Part shown: positions 44,570 to 52,151 of the stretch, piece after piece | Numbering within the stretch: the first letter of the stretch is position 1 | How the letters are laid out: each line of letters opens with the position of its first letter | Virus record (IMG/VR): IMGVR_UViG_3300043419_001551 | Span: 1 to 52,358 of that record | DNA length: 52,358 bases | Reading direction: 5' to 3' (one strand) | Source of the DNA: a virus | Translations under genes and position numbers: made by a program | Notes under the pieces: model-generated | Told to the model about the DNA's origin: nothing | The model's input: only the letters and a program-made list of their open reading frames with translations | The model's database searches: none

Positions 44570-46657
44570 TTATCGCGGCGGAACTACCCCGCCGCCCGTA
44601 TTCGGATTCCATTCCTGTCCCGTGGCCGGATTGGTCGGCATCGAAGGAAGTCCAGCCTCGGCCGCGCCCATCGGTCCTGTAGCGGCCATCGTAGGCGTGG
44701 GCGGGGGACCTGCTTCAGGACCACCCGGCATTGGAGCACCCTCCGGTCCCATCGGTCCGGGCGGTGGACCCATCGGCTCGGGAGGCACCGGACGACCGCA
44801 CAGCATCAGGAACCGCTGTCGGTACATCGGGTCCATCTCGACCATCTCCAGAGGAACCCCGTAGAACTGGCTGTAATGCTCGTGCATGTGCTCGCGGTAG
44901 GCACGCAGGACGTTCGGGTCACGACGCGCTGCCGGCGAGGCCACCGCCGCCGTGTGTTCCTTGCCGTGGAGCGGGTGGTCGTCGGACAGGAGCACGACAG
45001 GCGTTTCGCCCCGCACCATGTCCTGATTTTCCTTAAGGATGTTGACCAGTTCCTCCTGTGTCCCCTTGACGATGGGTTCGAGGCGTCCGGTCTCCAGTAC
45101 TTCCAGCACTTCCTGCGGCGTCTTGATGACCGACATCTGCACGAGCTGCATGGCAAGCTCGAACCGACCCGCTGCCGTCTGGCTGACGGGATTGCCGAGT
45201 TCGACGACCACCTGGTCGACGCTCTGAATCGAGTCCTTCGTCACCTCGGTCTCGCGGATGAGGTCCATGCGCGACTTGCCGACGAGGCCGATCTTGAGCG
45301 GCAGTGCCGCTCGTGACCGAATGATGCGGAGGATGGACGTTCCGGCGTTCACGAGCGCGTTGAGATAGTTGCGCTGGAGAACTGACGCCTGCTGAATGGC
45401 TTGGGACTGAAGAAGAGCCAGTGCCGCGCCGGACTCCTTACCCGTCTGCATCTGTCCACGAACCACGTTGTTGAGGCCCATGAGCAGCTCCTCGTGGACC
45501 TTGAGGTCTTCGAGGTACTTGAAGGCTTCCGGCGGACTCTTGGTCAACTGAAGCGGCTGCGGAGGCTGGCTACCGGGGCGGTAGTAGATGATTCGCATCC
45601 CGCCACCCAAATCATCCGGCTGAACGGGCGAACCCTCCTCGACTGCGAGGCTTTGGGTGCCGAAGGTCGTGATGTTCGTCGTGATGGACGAGTTGATGCT
45701 GTCCATGACCTCCTGAATGCCGAGAATCTCGAAGTACGGCGTGTATCCGTAGGGCGTTCCCTGAAGTTCGGCGCAAGTAATGCGCTGAAGCGGAATCGCG
45801 CCGTAGGGAAGGATGGTGTCTTCGAGCACGTCGCCGCTCGACACGAACTTGACCATCCGACCCATCGGCAAGGACGCCGAGGGCTTGTGGTAGAAGTAGT
45901 ACAGCGGCACATCGTCGGTCGCGACCTTCAGAGCGTAGCCGGCGTCACCACGAACCGGCAATTCCGGCGGAACGTCGTGAATTTCCTTGGCCTTGGCCGG
46001 ATATTGCGCCGAAAGGTCCCACTTGTTCTTGAACAGACGGACGATGACCCACTGGCACTCGCTGAAATCGTTCTTGTACGGGTCGCGAATGACGTCCCAC
46101 GGAGCCGGATTCGTGAACTGGATGTCGCCGGTCTTGATGACGTTGCCGGGGTTCTCGGGATCGACCGAGTACTCCTCACCCATCGCCGTGTCCCACTCCT
46201 CGTGGATGAATCCCTCCGAAAGAGCGATGGCGGACTCGACGGCCTTGGTGGCGTAGCTTGAAAACTGCCGGTTGTGCCAGTAGTGCTCCAGAATCGCCCT
46301 CGCAGCCTCGACCTGACGCACGGCGTCGTAGTCCATGGTCGAGGCCCGAGGGTTCCACACGAACTGCGGGGCCACGATGAGGTTGAGTAGGGTCTGAACG
46401 AGGGACCGGGAGTGGTTGATGCGGATTTCCGCCAACTCTCCCTGAATGCCACCGCGAGCAACGTGGCCGGTGGCGTGAAAGCCCATCGGATCGTAGCCGT
46501 AGTAGTAGCGCCAAGCGTGCGCCATGCGACCGTCGACCGCCTGCACGCCGGTATCGTACCGATACTGCTGCACCTTCTCGACGAGCTTCGGTCCCAACTC
46601 CTCGGGGGGCTCGGTCGCGAAGTACTTGGTGTCGTTGTCCCAAAGATTCTGCGGCAT
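44570..46657 (-). CDS. Portal protein, 695 aa
   Basis: The size suits the large portals of podophages. Central segment ITCAELQGTPYGYTPYFEIL GIQEVMDS-like and GLNNVVRGQMQTGKESGAAL form the typical portal clip/stem pattern (G-x-S/T-G-x-A-L). The C-terminal 70 residues are Pro/Gly/Met-rich (PEPMGPPPGPMGPEGAPMPG) and may reach into the capsid. It sits between large terminase and scaffold, as in P22-like gene order. It is the dodecameric DNA channel and packaging nucleator. Confidence 0.88.
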   Translation of the reverse strand: MPQNLWDNDTKYFATEPPEELGPKLVEKVQQYRYDTGVQAVDGRMAHAWRYYYGYDPMGFHATGHVARGGIQGELAEIRINHSRSLVQTLLNLIVAPQFVWNPRASTMDYDAVRQVEAARAILEHYWHNRQFSSYATKAVESAIALSEGFIHEEWDTAMGEEYSVDPENPGNVIKTGDIQFTNPAPWDVIRDPYKNDFSECQWVIVRLFKNKWDLSAQYPAKAKEIHDVPPELPVRGDAGYALKVATDDVPLYYFYHKPSASLPMGRMVKFVSSGDVLEDTILPYGAIPLQRITCAELQGTPYGYTPYFEILGIQEVMDSINSSITTNITTFGTQSLAVEEGSPVQPDDLGGGMRIIYYRPGSQPPQPLQLTKSPPEAFKYLEDLKVHEELLMGLNNVVRGQMQTGKESGAALALLQSQAIQQASVLQRNYLNALVNAGTSILRIIRSRAALPLKIGLVGKSRMDLIRETEVTKDSIQSVDQVVVELGNPVSQTAAGRFELAMQLVQMSVIKTPQEVLEVLETGRLEPIVKGTQEELVNILKENQDMVRGETPVVLLSDDHPLHGKEHTAAVASPAARRDPNVLRAYREHMHEHYSQFYGVPLEMVEMDPMYRQRFLMLCGRPVPPEPMGPPPGPMGPEGAPMPGGPEAGPPPTPTMAATGPMGAAEAGLPSMPTNPATGQEWNPNTGGGVVPPR

Positions 46658-46703
46658 GTTCGCCCCGTATCACGGTTAAAGCGTTCGAGGTACTGGTTTT
46701 TGG

Positions 46704-48224
46704 CTAGTACCTTGAGGACGGACCTCGGGTTCGGCGGGTCCGTGCGAGTCTACGCGAAAAAGGCGTGTCGGCCATGAGTCCGAGGCCCACCGGACTCGCT
46801 GTCGGACGGGGCGAGTGCCACGTCGACTGCGTCGTGATGGCTCCGTACCCTTCGGGATAGGGGTTATGATGTCTGTTCACGCCCCGACAGAGGTATTTCA
46901 GCGCGGCCACGAGGTCGAAGTGACCGTCCGGGCTCTTTGTGCCAGCACGGGCGAAGTCCGTGGCCTTGTTGTTCCAGATAGCGTTCTTCATCTGCCGGAT
47001 GAGGTGGACGCACCTCGGGTCGATCTCCAGCTCGCGGCTCTGAATCATGTTCCGCACGAGGTTGATGGCCCCGAGCGAGTCCTGTTTCTCGCTGGCGCGA
47101 AATTGGATGCGGTGAAGCTGCCACAAATCCGCGATGAGTCGGGGGTCCACGTCGCTGACACGGGCGTAAGGCTCCTGTCCGGCCCACGCTGCCCGCTCCT
47201 TTCGTGCGATTTCAGCGGCGATGTCGCTCGTGCTCGGCCGGTGCATGAGCGATTCGTCCTCGATGACGAGGCGGGCGCGTCGAAAATCCCAATACCCGTA
47301 GAGGATCGCGGTCCGGTCTTGGAATCCGGGGTCCATGGCGACGTAGGCGTCGAAATACGGGGGCCGTGTCGAGGATTTCACTACCTGTGCTTGTGCCTCG
47401 GACGTAAATTCCGGCAGAACCGCCGAGGCGGCATCCGTCACAAACTCGCAAAAATACTCCCTGAGTGCGGTCGTCGTGGTCGGTGACGCGGTTCCGGCCA
47501 CGATGGCGTCCACGAGCGCGTCCGGCTCACCGGCTTCCTTGAGGAACTCGGCTTTGACCTCGGGCGCAACCCTCGGATTGTCGAGCAGCGTGAACTTCAC
47601 CGTCGCATTTCGACCGGCCAAGTCCTCGTAGATAGCCACCGAGTCGTGTCCGGGGCTTCGAGACGGGGTCGTGGCGAGCAGCACCCGTCCGCCGGTCGTC
47701 AGCGTCATGGGCATGACGACTGAGGAGACGACGTAGGCCAAGTCGTCCATCGTCCCGCACTCGTCGAGAATCACAAGGTCGGCTGCACCGCCTCGAAGGT
47801 TCTCAGCGTGCTCGCCGTTCACACCCTTGAACCGGATGGTGCTCCCGTTCTTGAAGCTGTAGACCTTCTGCTGCCTGTCATAGTCGGGGCGCAGCGCGGT
47901 CGGACAGTCCGGCAGGAGGTGTCCGTCCACGATGTCGGTCACAATGTCGGCAGCGTCCTTGCCGGTCGGTGCCAGATAGAGGATGCGACTCAGTGGCTTC
48001 TTAAGTGCCGACTCGAACGCTTCGAGAACCAAGGTAAAGCTCTTGCCCAAGCGACGCGAACAGAGGAGGAAGAACTTGCGTTCCTTGGTGGCCGAGAGAG
48101 AAGCCTTGATACTTCGCTGAGTCGCATCCAACTTGTAGGTCAGGTTACCACGGCTCCAGAGAGCGGTCGCGGCTCGCTTGGCGAGTTCACGCTGGATGTC
48201 CTCGTGGCTGAACGGCGATGTCAT
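46704..48224 (-). CDS. terL: Terminase large subunit
   Basis: 506 residues. ATPase: Walker A CSRRLGKS (55-62), Walker B LVILDEC (150-156), with the coupling segment VLLATTPS after it. The nuclease domain has AMDPG, SDVDPRLI and GHFDLVAALKYL as candidate metal-binding acids. It cuts and pumps concatemeric DNA into the prohead with the small subunit. The C-terminus is basic and Arg-rich (FSRRLARTRRTRG). The ATG overlaps the stop of a 35-aa gene. Confidence 0.92.
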   Translation of the reverse strand: MTSPFSHEDIQRELAKRAATALWSRGNLTYKLDATQRSIKASLSATKERKFFLLCSRRLGKSFTLVLEAFESALKKPLSRILYLAPTGKDAADIVTDIVDGHLLPDCPTALRPDYDRQQKVYSFKNGSTIRFKGVNGEHAENLRGGAADLVILDECGTMDDLAYVVSSVVMPMTLTTGGRVLLATTPSRSPGHDSVAIYEDLAGRNATVKFTLLDNPRVAPEVKAEFLKEAGEPDALVDAIVAGTASPTTTTALREYFCEFVTDAASAVLPEFTSEAQAQVVKSSTRPPYFDAYVAMDPGFQDRTAILYGYWDFRRARLVIEDESLMHRPSTSDIAAEIARKERAAWAGQEPYARVSDVDPRLIADLWQLHRIQFRASEKQDSLGAINLVRNMIQSRELEIDPRCVHLIRQMKNAIWNNKATDFARAGTKSPDGHFDLVAALKYLCRGVNRHHNPYPEGYGAITTQSTWHSPRPTASPVGLGLMADTPFSRRLARTRRTRGPSSRY

Positions 48225-48328
48225 TCCTCACCATCTCCGGGCCATACAGCCGCAACCATCGCGCAGATGCAGACGCACGCCACGATTTTCATGAACGACA
48301 CGAAGGTCTGTGGGTCCATCTCGCGCAT
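48221..48328 (-). CDS. 35-aa single-span membrane peptide
   Basis: MREMDPQTFVSFMKIVACVC and ICAMVAAVWPGDGEE: one hydrophobic helix with three cysteines. The stop overlaps the large terminase ATG and the start lies four bases after the HExxH gene, so it is stitched into the operon. Function unknown; overlooked easily because of size. Confidence 0.52.
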   Translation of the reverse strand: MREMDPQTFVSFMKIVACVCICAMVAAVWPGDGEE

Positions 48329-48332
48329 CGCG

Positions 48333-48869
48333 TCACCGTAGCACGTTCGACCGTAAGGCACGCGGTGTGTTGTCGAACTTTCCGAGCAGTCCTGCCTCTC
48401 GGGCCGTCTCCTGGCAAGCACCCACGAACTTCCACCAGTCCTTGCCGCCAAACCGCAGGGTGTCGAGGATGACGTGGTCCCGCCAGTTGATGCCGTACTC
48501 GACGTTCCGCTCGTAGAACTCTTGCATCGACAGGCCGAGGTGCTCGACTACGGCCATCTCCCACCCGAAGAACGTGAACTCCTTCGCCGCATCCGGCCGC
48601 TTGGTCGTGGCGACGAGGTGTCCGGCCTCGTGCAAGAGGTGCGGCCACGGGGTCTCGTCCGTCCCGACGATCTCAAACTTGTCCCAGACGCAACCGAGGT
48701 GGCTCGTGAACGGGGCCTCGCTCCACGAGGCGGGCCGCTCGTCCAAGAGCGTGCGCCACGCCTCCGCCGCGTCGTGCTCGATGACCCGCACACCAAACTC
48801 GGTGGCGAGGTAGGCGATGAGGCGACGACGGTCTCGAAGAGCGCGAGCGGTGGCGGGTGCGGAGGTCAC
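48333..48869 (-). CDS. HExxH putative metalloprotein, 178 aa
   Basis: GTG start. LLHEAGHLVATTKRPDAAKE carries an HEAGH zinc-binding motif, with Glu residues downstream (FTFFGWEMAVVEHLG) that could give the third ligand. The rest is Trp-rich and acidic. This looks like a small gluzincin-type fold rather than an ImmA repressor protease. Located between the terminase genes; it could process a virion protein or act in the host. No substrate is evident. Confidence 0.7.
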   Translation of the reverse strand: MTSAPATARALRDRRRLIAYLATEFGVRVIEHDAAEAWRTLLDERPASWSEAPFTSHLGCVWDKFEIVGTDETPWPHLLHEAGHLVATTKRPDAAKEFTFFGWEMAVVEHLGLSMQEFYERNVEYGINWRDHVILDTLRFGGKDWWKFVGACQETAREAGLLGKFDNTPRALRSNVLR

Positions 48870-48998
48870 AAGCCGCTGTGTAGTCCTTCAAGCAGCAAAG
48901 GGTCAAGAATAAAGCATACTTGGTTTGGAGGGGAAAATTTCGGTGGGGGCTAGTGCTAGCGCGGGGAGGGCGGAAAGGGTCGGCCCCCCCCCCTACCC
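48870..48998. promoter_or_regulatory. Gap between small terminase and HExxH genes
   Basis: 129 bp without a gene. It holds a run of nine C at 48984-48992, an AT-richer patch at 48905-48945, an ACTTGGTTT match at 48918-48926 to the left control region motif, and on the minus strand TTGACC that may be a -35 box. Promoter function is uncertain. Confidence 0.4.
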
Positions 48999-49619
48999 CT
49001 ACCCCTTGCGGTCGATATCGCTGCGGTCCACTACATCTTGCGTCACGTCTAGGCCCGCCTGCCCCGATACAGGGGGACGGGGGACGACTATCCGCCGTCG
49101 CCTGGCAGGGGCAGGGGCAGGGAGAGGGGCAACGGGGGTTGTTGTCACAGGGGCGTTCCCCTGTGCGACGGGTTCACGGGGTCGGAGGGGTGCTTCCAGG
49201 GCCTCTGGCGGGGCATCGGGCAGGAATTCCAGGCCGGGAGACAGTGAACCGGCCGGTAGCACCACGACGGGCCGCACGGCCGACGGTGCGAGAGTCTGGG
49301 CTAGGCGCTCGAGCTCCGCGTCTGCAAGCTGAGAGAGTGCGTCGCTCGAGCCGGCATCGACCTGGAGAGAGAGAGTCGTTTCGACCGCGCGGCCGAAGCC
49401 GCGGTCCAGGAGGATGCCTGCCGCTGTGGTCCGGTCGCGATAGGCGGCGTCAGGGTTTAGGGCCATTTCGACCAGGGCGTCGATAAGCGCTTGCCCGCCG
49501 TTCGTCGCGTCACGCACCATTTGAGCGATGGATCTCGTTTTCGTATAGGACGCATTCGAGCTGGGGACAGTCCAGGCTGTGGCGGGCGGTCGAAGCGGCA
49601 TGGGCTTTTTGTACCCCAT
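48999..49619 (-). CDS. Candidate terminase small subunit, 206 aa
   Basis: MVRDATNGGQALIDALVEMA, then RDRTTAAGILLDRGFGRAVE, is the pattern of phage small-terminase-like proteins, which bind packaging sites. After residue 100 the protein turns Pro/Ala-rich and ends basic (ARRRRIVVPR). It is the first gene of the leftward late block. Its ATG lies only 11 bp from the nearest control palindrome, so it is probably tightly regulated. Confidence 0.68.
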   Translation of the reverse strand: MGYKKPMPLRPPATAWTVPSSNASYTKTRSIAQMVRDATNGGQALIDALVEMALNPDAAYRDRTTAAGILLDRGFGRAVETTLSLQVDAGSSDALSQLADAELERLAQTLAPSAVRPVVVLPAGSLSPGLEFLPDAPPEALEAPLRPREPVAQGNAPVTTTPVAPLPAPAPARRRRIVVPRPPVSGQAGLDVTQDVVDRSDIDRKG

Positions 49620-49629
49620 CCTGTCTCGC

Positions 49630-49675
49630 GTGACAACTTGTCACTGAATGTCATTCAGTTTGACAATCTGTCAAA
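49630..49675. promoter_or_regulatory. Three abutting palindromes, operator cluster
   Basis: GTGACAA-C-TTGTCAC (49630-49644), CTGAAT-GTC-ATTCAG (49644-49658) and TTTGACA-ATC-TGTCAAA (49659-49675) follow one another with no gap. The first and third share TGACAA-TTGTCA-like arms. TTGACA appears in both directions in the third and may be a -35 box. They lie between the divergent late and right-end units and near the small terminase start, a clear repressor-controlled divergent promoter layout. Confidence 0.72.
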
Positions 49676-49791
49676 ACGACATTTTCGGACAAGCACCCCT
49701 AAACTTTTTTCGTTGACGTGCCGACACTGTCTGTGAGACACAGTCACCACGCCGGACGACGTAGGGTCGGACGGCTGAAACGAGGGACCCA

Positions 49792-50064
49792 ATGATTCGC
49801 ACTGCTCTCCGCATCCACGTCTCCATCGCCAAGGCTGACGGCTCGTTCGACTTCGTCGTTTTGCACCCGTCGCTTGTCGCCACGTCGGCCAAGCAGGCCG
49901 AGCAGCTCGCCTTGCAGGCCGAGGGCGGCTTGCTTCGTCGCGGGCAGTCGCGTCAAGGTGTTGATGGCAACGGCACGACGGTCTGGGAGGTGTCGCTCTC
50001 ACACAACCTCGAAGCAGCCCGCTACTGGGGCGCGAAGGCGGTTCTCGCCCGCACTGGTCTCTAA
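49792..50064 (+). CDS. Hypothetical protein, 90 aa
   Basis: ATG after ACGAGGGACCCA. Beta strand start (RTALRIHVSIAKADGSFDFV), an Ala/Gln helix (SAKQAEQLALQAEGGLLRRG) and a final VWEVSLSHNLEAARYWGAK. Compact alpha/beta in appearance. First gene of the rightward right-end unit; no family recognised. Confidence 0.68.
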   Translation: MIRTALRIHVSIAKADGSFDFVVLHPSLVATSAKQAEQLALQAEGGLLRRGQSRQGVDGNGTTVWEVSLSHNLEAARYWGAKAVLARTGL

Positions 50065-50131
50065 AACACCGAACCGGGGGCGCTTGCGGCCCCCATTCAC
50101 CCCGAACGGCGTAGGGCCGGACGGGATCAAC

Positions 50132-50152
50132 GCAAGGGGCCGCGCAAGCGGC
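50132..50152 (+). promoter_or_regulatory. Hairpin with GCAA tetraloop in a right-end leader
   Basis: GGCCGC-GCAA-GCGGCC forms a 6-bp stem with a GNRA-type loop, about 20 bases before the ATG at 50171. A CGTAGGG-CGGACGG-like segment lies upstream (50109-50123) and recurs before the gene at 49792. Confidence 0.42.
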
Positions 50153-50170
50153 CGAAGAGGGAGCAACATT

Positions 50171-50392
50171 ATGGACCGCCAGCCCGTAACCATCCGCCTG
50201 AGGGCCGACGAAGCCGCCGTTTACGATTCGCGCGACGATCAGGCCGGCGCGGAACTTCGCGCAAATATCGACGCCCGCGCAGTCGAAATCATCGACGCTG
50301 GAAACGTGTCCAGCGTCGCCGTCTACCATCCGGACGGATTCACCGCGTGGTATTACGAAGCCCCGACCCCCGCTTGCGGATGGTATCGATAA
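50171..50392 (+). CDS. Hypothetical protein, 73 aa
   Basis: MDRQPVTIRLRADEAAVYDS with AGAGGGAGC upstream. Acidic alpha/beta protein with a Trp/Tyr-rich C-terminus (VYHPDGFTAWYYEAPTPACG). Its TAA overlaps the next ATG. Unknown function. Confidence 0.68.
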   Translation: MDRQPVTIRLRADEAAVYDSRDDQAGAELRANIDARAVEIIDAGNVSSVAVYHPDGFTAWYYEAPTPACGWYR

Positions 50393-50505
50393 TGGGCACC
50401 CTGGACGGCCTTATCGGAAACGCCTTTCTTTTCGGACCCGGGCTCGCGCTCATGCTCGGCATCCGATACCTCTCGCGCCGCGGCTTTTTCGGCCCGCATC
50501 AGTAA
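50392..50505 (+). CDS. 37-aa membrane peptide
   Basis: MGTLDGLIGNAFLFGPGLAL, then MLGIRYLSRRGFFGPHQ: a short hydrophobic helix followed by a basic end. Start overlaps the previous stop (TAATG). No family; very small. Confidence 0.5.
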   Translation: MGTLDGLIGNAFLFGPGLALMLGIRYLSRRGFFGPHQ

Positions 50506-50516
50506 CCGTTCCACCC

Positions 50517-50541
50517 GTCCGGCGGCATGTTGCCACCGGAC
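50517..50541 (+). promoter_or_regulatory. Conserved hairpin, copy 1
   Basis: Inverted repeat of GTCCGG and CCGGAC with an inner GGCA/TGCC stem, a single-base C/A internal loop and TGT at the tip. It is closely matched by the copy at 50980, including the ACCACA that follows. Confidence 0.55.
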
Positions 50542-50581
50542 CACACGCAAGCGGCCGCAAGCGGCCGGAAAGAAGAGCCCC

Positions 50582-50911
50582 ATGGACGTCTTTGCATTGC
50601 GCCTGATTCGCGAACGGAACGCCGCCAGTGGAGGACACTGGTTCGATGCTGACACGCTCCGCTTTTTCCGGTCGCGGCTTCCGACCGGATGCGTGGGCCG
50701 CGTCGACAACACGGCGTGGTTCGTGACGTCGGAAGCGGGGCCTTTCGGCCGCGGGTCGCGGGCCTACACGGTGCGCCGCGCGAACGTGGCCACCGGACAC
50801 GTCGACACGGAAGGCACGTTCCGCGGCTACGCGACACGTTCGGCCGCAGTCACGGCCGCTAGGCAGTGTGTCCGGGCCGCGTCGGTCGCGTGGACGGCGG
50901 CAAATCAATAA
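50582..50911 (+). CDS. Hypothetical protein, 109 aa
   Basis: MDVFALRLIRERNAASGGHW, with GAAAGAAGAG upstream. Arg/Ala/Thr-rich, mixed alpha/beta (ADTLRFFRSRLPTGCVGRVD; YATRSAAVTAARQCVRAASV). No recognisable domain. The leader holds two hairpins. Confidence 0.68.
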   Translation: MDVFALRLIRERNAASGGHWFDADTLRFFRSRLPTGCVGRVDNTAWFVTSEAGPFGRGSRAYTVRRANVATGHVDTEGTFRGYATRSAAVTAARQCVRAASVAWTAANQ

Positions 50912-50925
50912 CCAGGGCGAAACGG

Positions 50926-50945
50926 CCGGACCGGAAACGGTCCGG
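50926..50945 (+). promoter_or_regulatory. GAAA-tetraloop hairpin downstream of the 109-aa gene
   Basis: CCGGACCG-GAAA-CGGTCCGG, a perfect 8-bp stem with a GNRA loop, followed by a second stem (TAGGCG/CGCCTA, 50952-50968). No U-run, so probably RNA stability or processing rather than termination. Confidence 0.5.
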
Positions 50946-50979
50946 ACCGTCTAGGCGTTACGCGCCTACTGAAGAGCCT

Positions 50980-51004
50980 GTCCGGCGGCATGGTGCCATC
51001 GGAC
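50980..51004 (+). promoter_or_regulatory. Conserved hairpin, copy 2
   Basis: Same layout as 50517-50541. The outer stem changes from G-C to a G-U pair (TCGGAC instead of CCGGAC), which keeps the fold on the plus-strand RNA. It lies 35 bases before the clamp-like gene, followed by TGCGGC-ATGA-GCCGCA, another hairpin. Confidence 0.55.
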
Positions 51005-51038
51005 CACATGTGCGGCATGAGCCGCAGGAGTCCTTCCC

Positions 51039-51887
51039 GTGGCAAAAACAAAACCTGTTACCGTGCCGCCGCACATGAATGCCGCTATCTGGAAAGCCTT
51101 TTCGGCCATCGTTTCGTCGGACGTGACGCGCCGGACTATTTGTCACGTCCATGTGCGTGACGTGCGCACGATCGAAGCGACCGACGGGCATTGCGCCGTC
51201 CAAGTCACGTTCCCCGCGGACCTTGAACTTGCGCCGGGACTGTACGACGCAAGGCAGACACTCGCCCGCGTCAAGGCCGGTGTTGCGCCTGAGCTGGCGG
51301 CGCCTTTCATTCACGAATCATGGACGTTTCCGAATATCGATGCCGTCATGCCTTCCAAGTGTGAAGGCTTTTCGGAACGCTCTGATGTCGGTTTTGATCC
51401 GGTGTTGGTCGGCCGCGTTATGAATGCCGTTGACGACATCTTGCAAGCTGTTGGTGTGAAACACGCGGGTATCACATGGGATACATCGGACGACTTGTCG
51501 CCCGCACTTGTGTACGGTGAAGCCGCGGGCGTCAAGGTCCGCTGCGCTATCATGCCGATGCGCGTCAATGAACCTCGAAAGCGGCCGCAAAAGGACACAT
51601 TCGAGACGGATGCAGCCGTCTTCGGACTGAAAGCGGACCTACAGACCGCGACGAAACGCGCCGCCTATTTGGACAGTGTCGTTTCCGACCTTCGCGCCGA
51701 AATTGTGCGACTCACTGAGGACTTGAACGAAGCGCGCGAAGCGGCCGATACCGATGCCGCGGATGCGATGCGCGCACGTGAGACGGTCGACGAATTGCGC
51801 GCGGAGATAAACGCTCTTCGTCACTTGCGCCCGAAAGGCGATACCGTGGCGCCCATCCTTCTCTCTTCTCCGATTGTGAGGGCCTAA
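51039..51887 (+). CDS. Second beta-clamp-like protein with C-terminal coiled coil
   Basis: 282 residues from GTG. VRTIEATDGHCAVQVTFPAD has the DnaN ATDGHR-like motif, and VKVRCAIMPMRVN at about 171-184 is the typical beta-clamp C-terminal strand. The clamp-like part is only about 185 residues, roughly half of DnaN. It is followed by a coiled coil (VSDLRAEIVRLTEDLNEARE) and a short tail. The main clamp gene is 15298-16392. It may be an alternative clamp, a DNA-binding accessory or a decoy; none is proven. Confidence 0.7.
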   Translation: MAKTKPVTVPPHMNAAIWKAFSAIVSSDVTRRTICHVHVRDVRTIEATDGHCAVQVTFPADLELAPGLYDARQTLARVKAGVAPELAAPFIHESWTFPNIDAVMPSKCEGFSERSDVGFDPVLVGRVMNAVDDILQAVGVKHAGITWDTSDDLSPALVYGEAAGVKVRCAIMPMRVNEPRKRPQKDTFETDAAVFGLKADLQTATKRAAYLDSVVSDLRAEIVRLTEDLNEAREAADTDAADAMRARETVDELRAEINALRHLRPKGDTVAPILLSSPIVRA

Positions 51888-51889
51888 CC

Positions 51890-52072
51890 GTGGCCGAATC
51901 GAAAAATATCTCAATTCGATGTCCGCTTGAGCTTGTCCGAGCCGTTGAAGCTCTACTCGAAAAGCGGCGCGCGGAAAACCCCTACCAGCTCCCATCCATC
52001 GGTGACGTGTACCGTGAACTGCTAGCCCGCGGCTTGGACGCACTCGCTAAGGAAACGGTCGGCCGGAAGTAG
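51890..52072 (+). CDS. Ribbon-helix-helix DNA-binding protein, 60 aa
   Basis: GTG start directly after the clamp-like gene. ESKNISIRCPLELVRAVEAL fits the beta strand and first helix of CopG/Arc-type RHH proteins, and SIGDVYRELLARGLDALA the second helix. Such proteins bind tandem or palindromic sites as dimers. It sits 80 bp from the right repeat array and in the same transcription unit as the region flanked by palindromes, so either could be its target. Confidence 0.77.
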   Translation: MAESKNISIRCPLELVRAVEALLEKRRAENPYQLPSIGDVYRELLARGLDALAKETVGRK

Positions 52073-52092
52073 CTCGCACAATCCACAATAGC

Positions 52093-52138
52093 ACCGGAGC
52101 CCCGTAGCCTATCCAGGCCGCGGGGCTCCGGTCGTTTC
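52093..52138 (+). terminator. Terminator at the end of the right-end unit
   Basis: ACCGGAGCCCCG (52093-52104) pairs exactly with CGGGGCTCCGGT (52121-52132), a 12-bp stem with a 16-nt loop, followed by CGTTTCTCC. The U-run is short, but the stem is strong and lies after the last gene, just ahead of the repeats. Confidence 0.78.
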
Positions 52139-52151
52139 TCCGGTCCGATAA

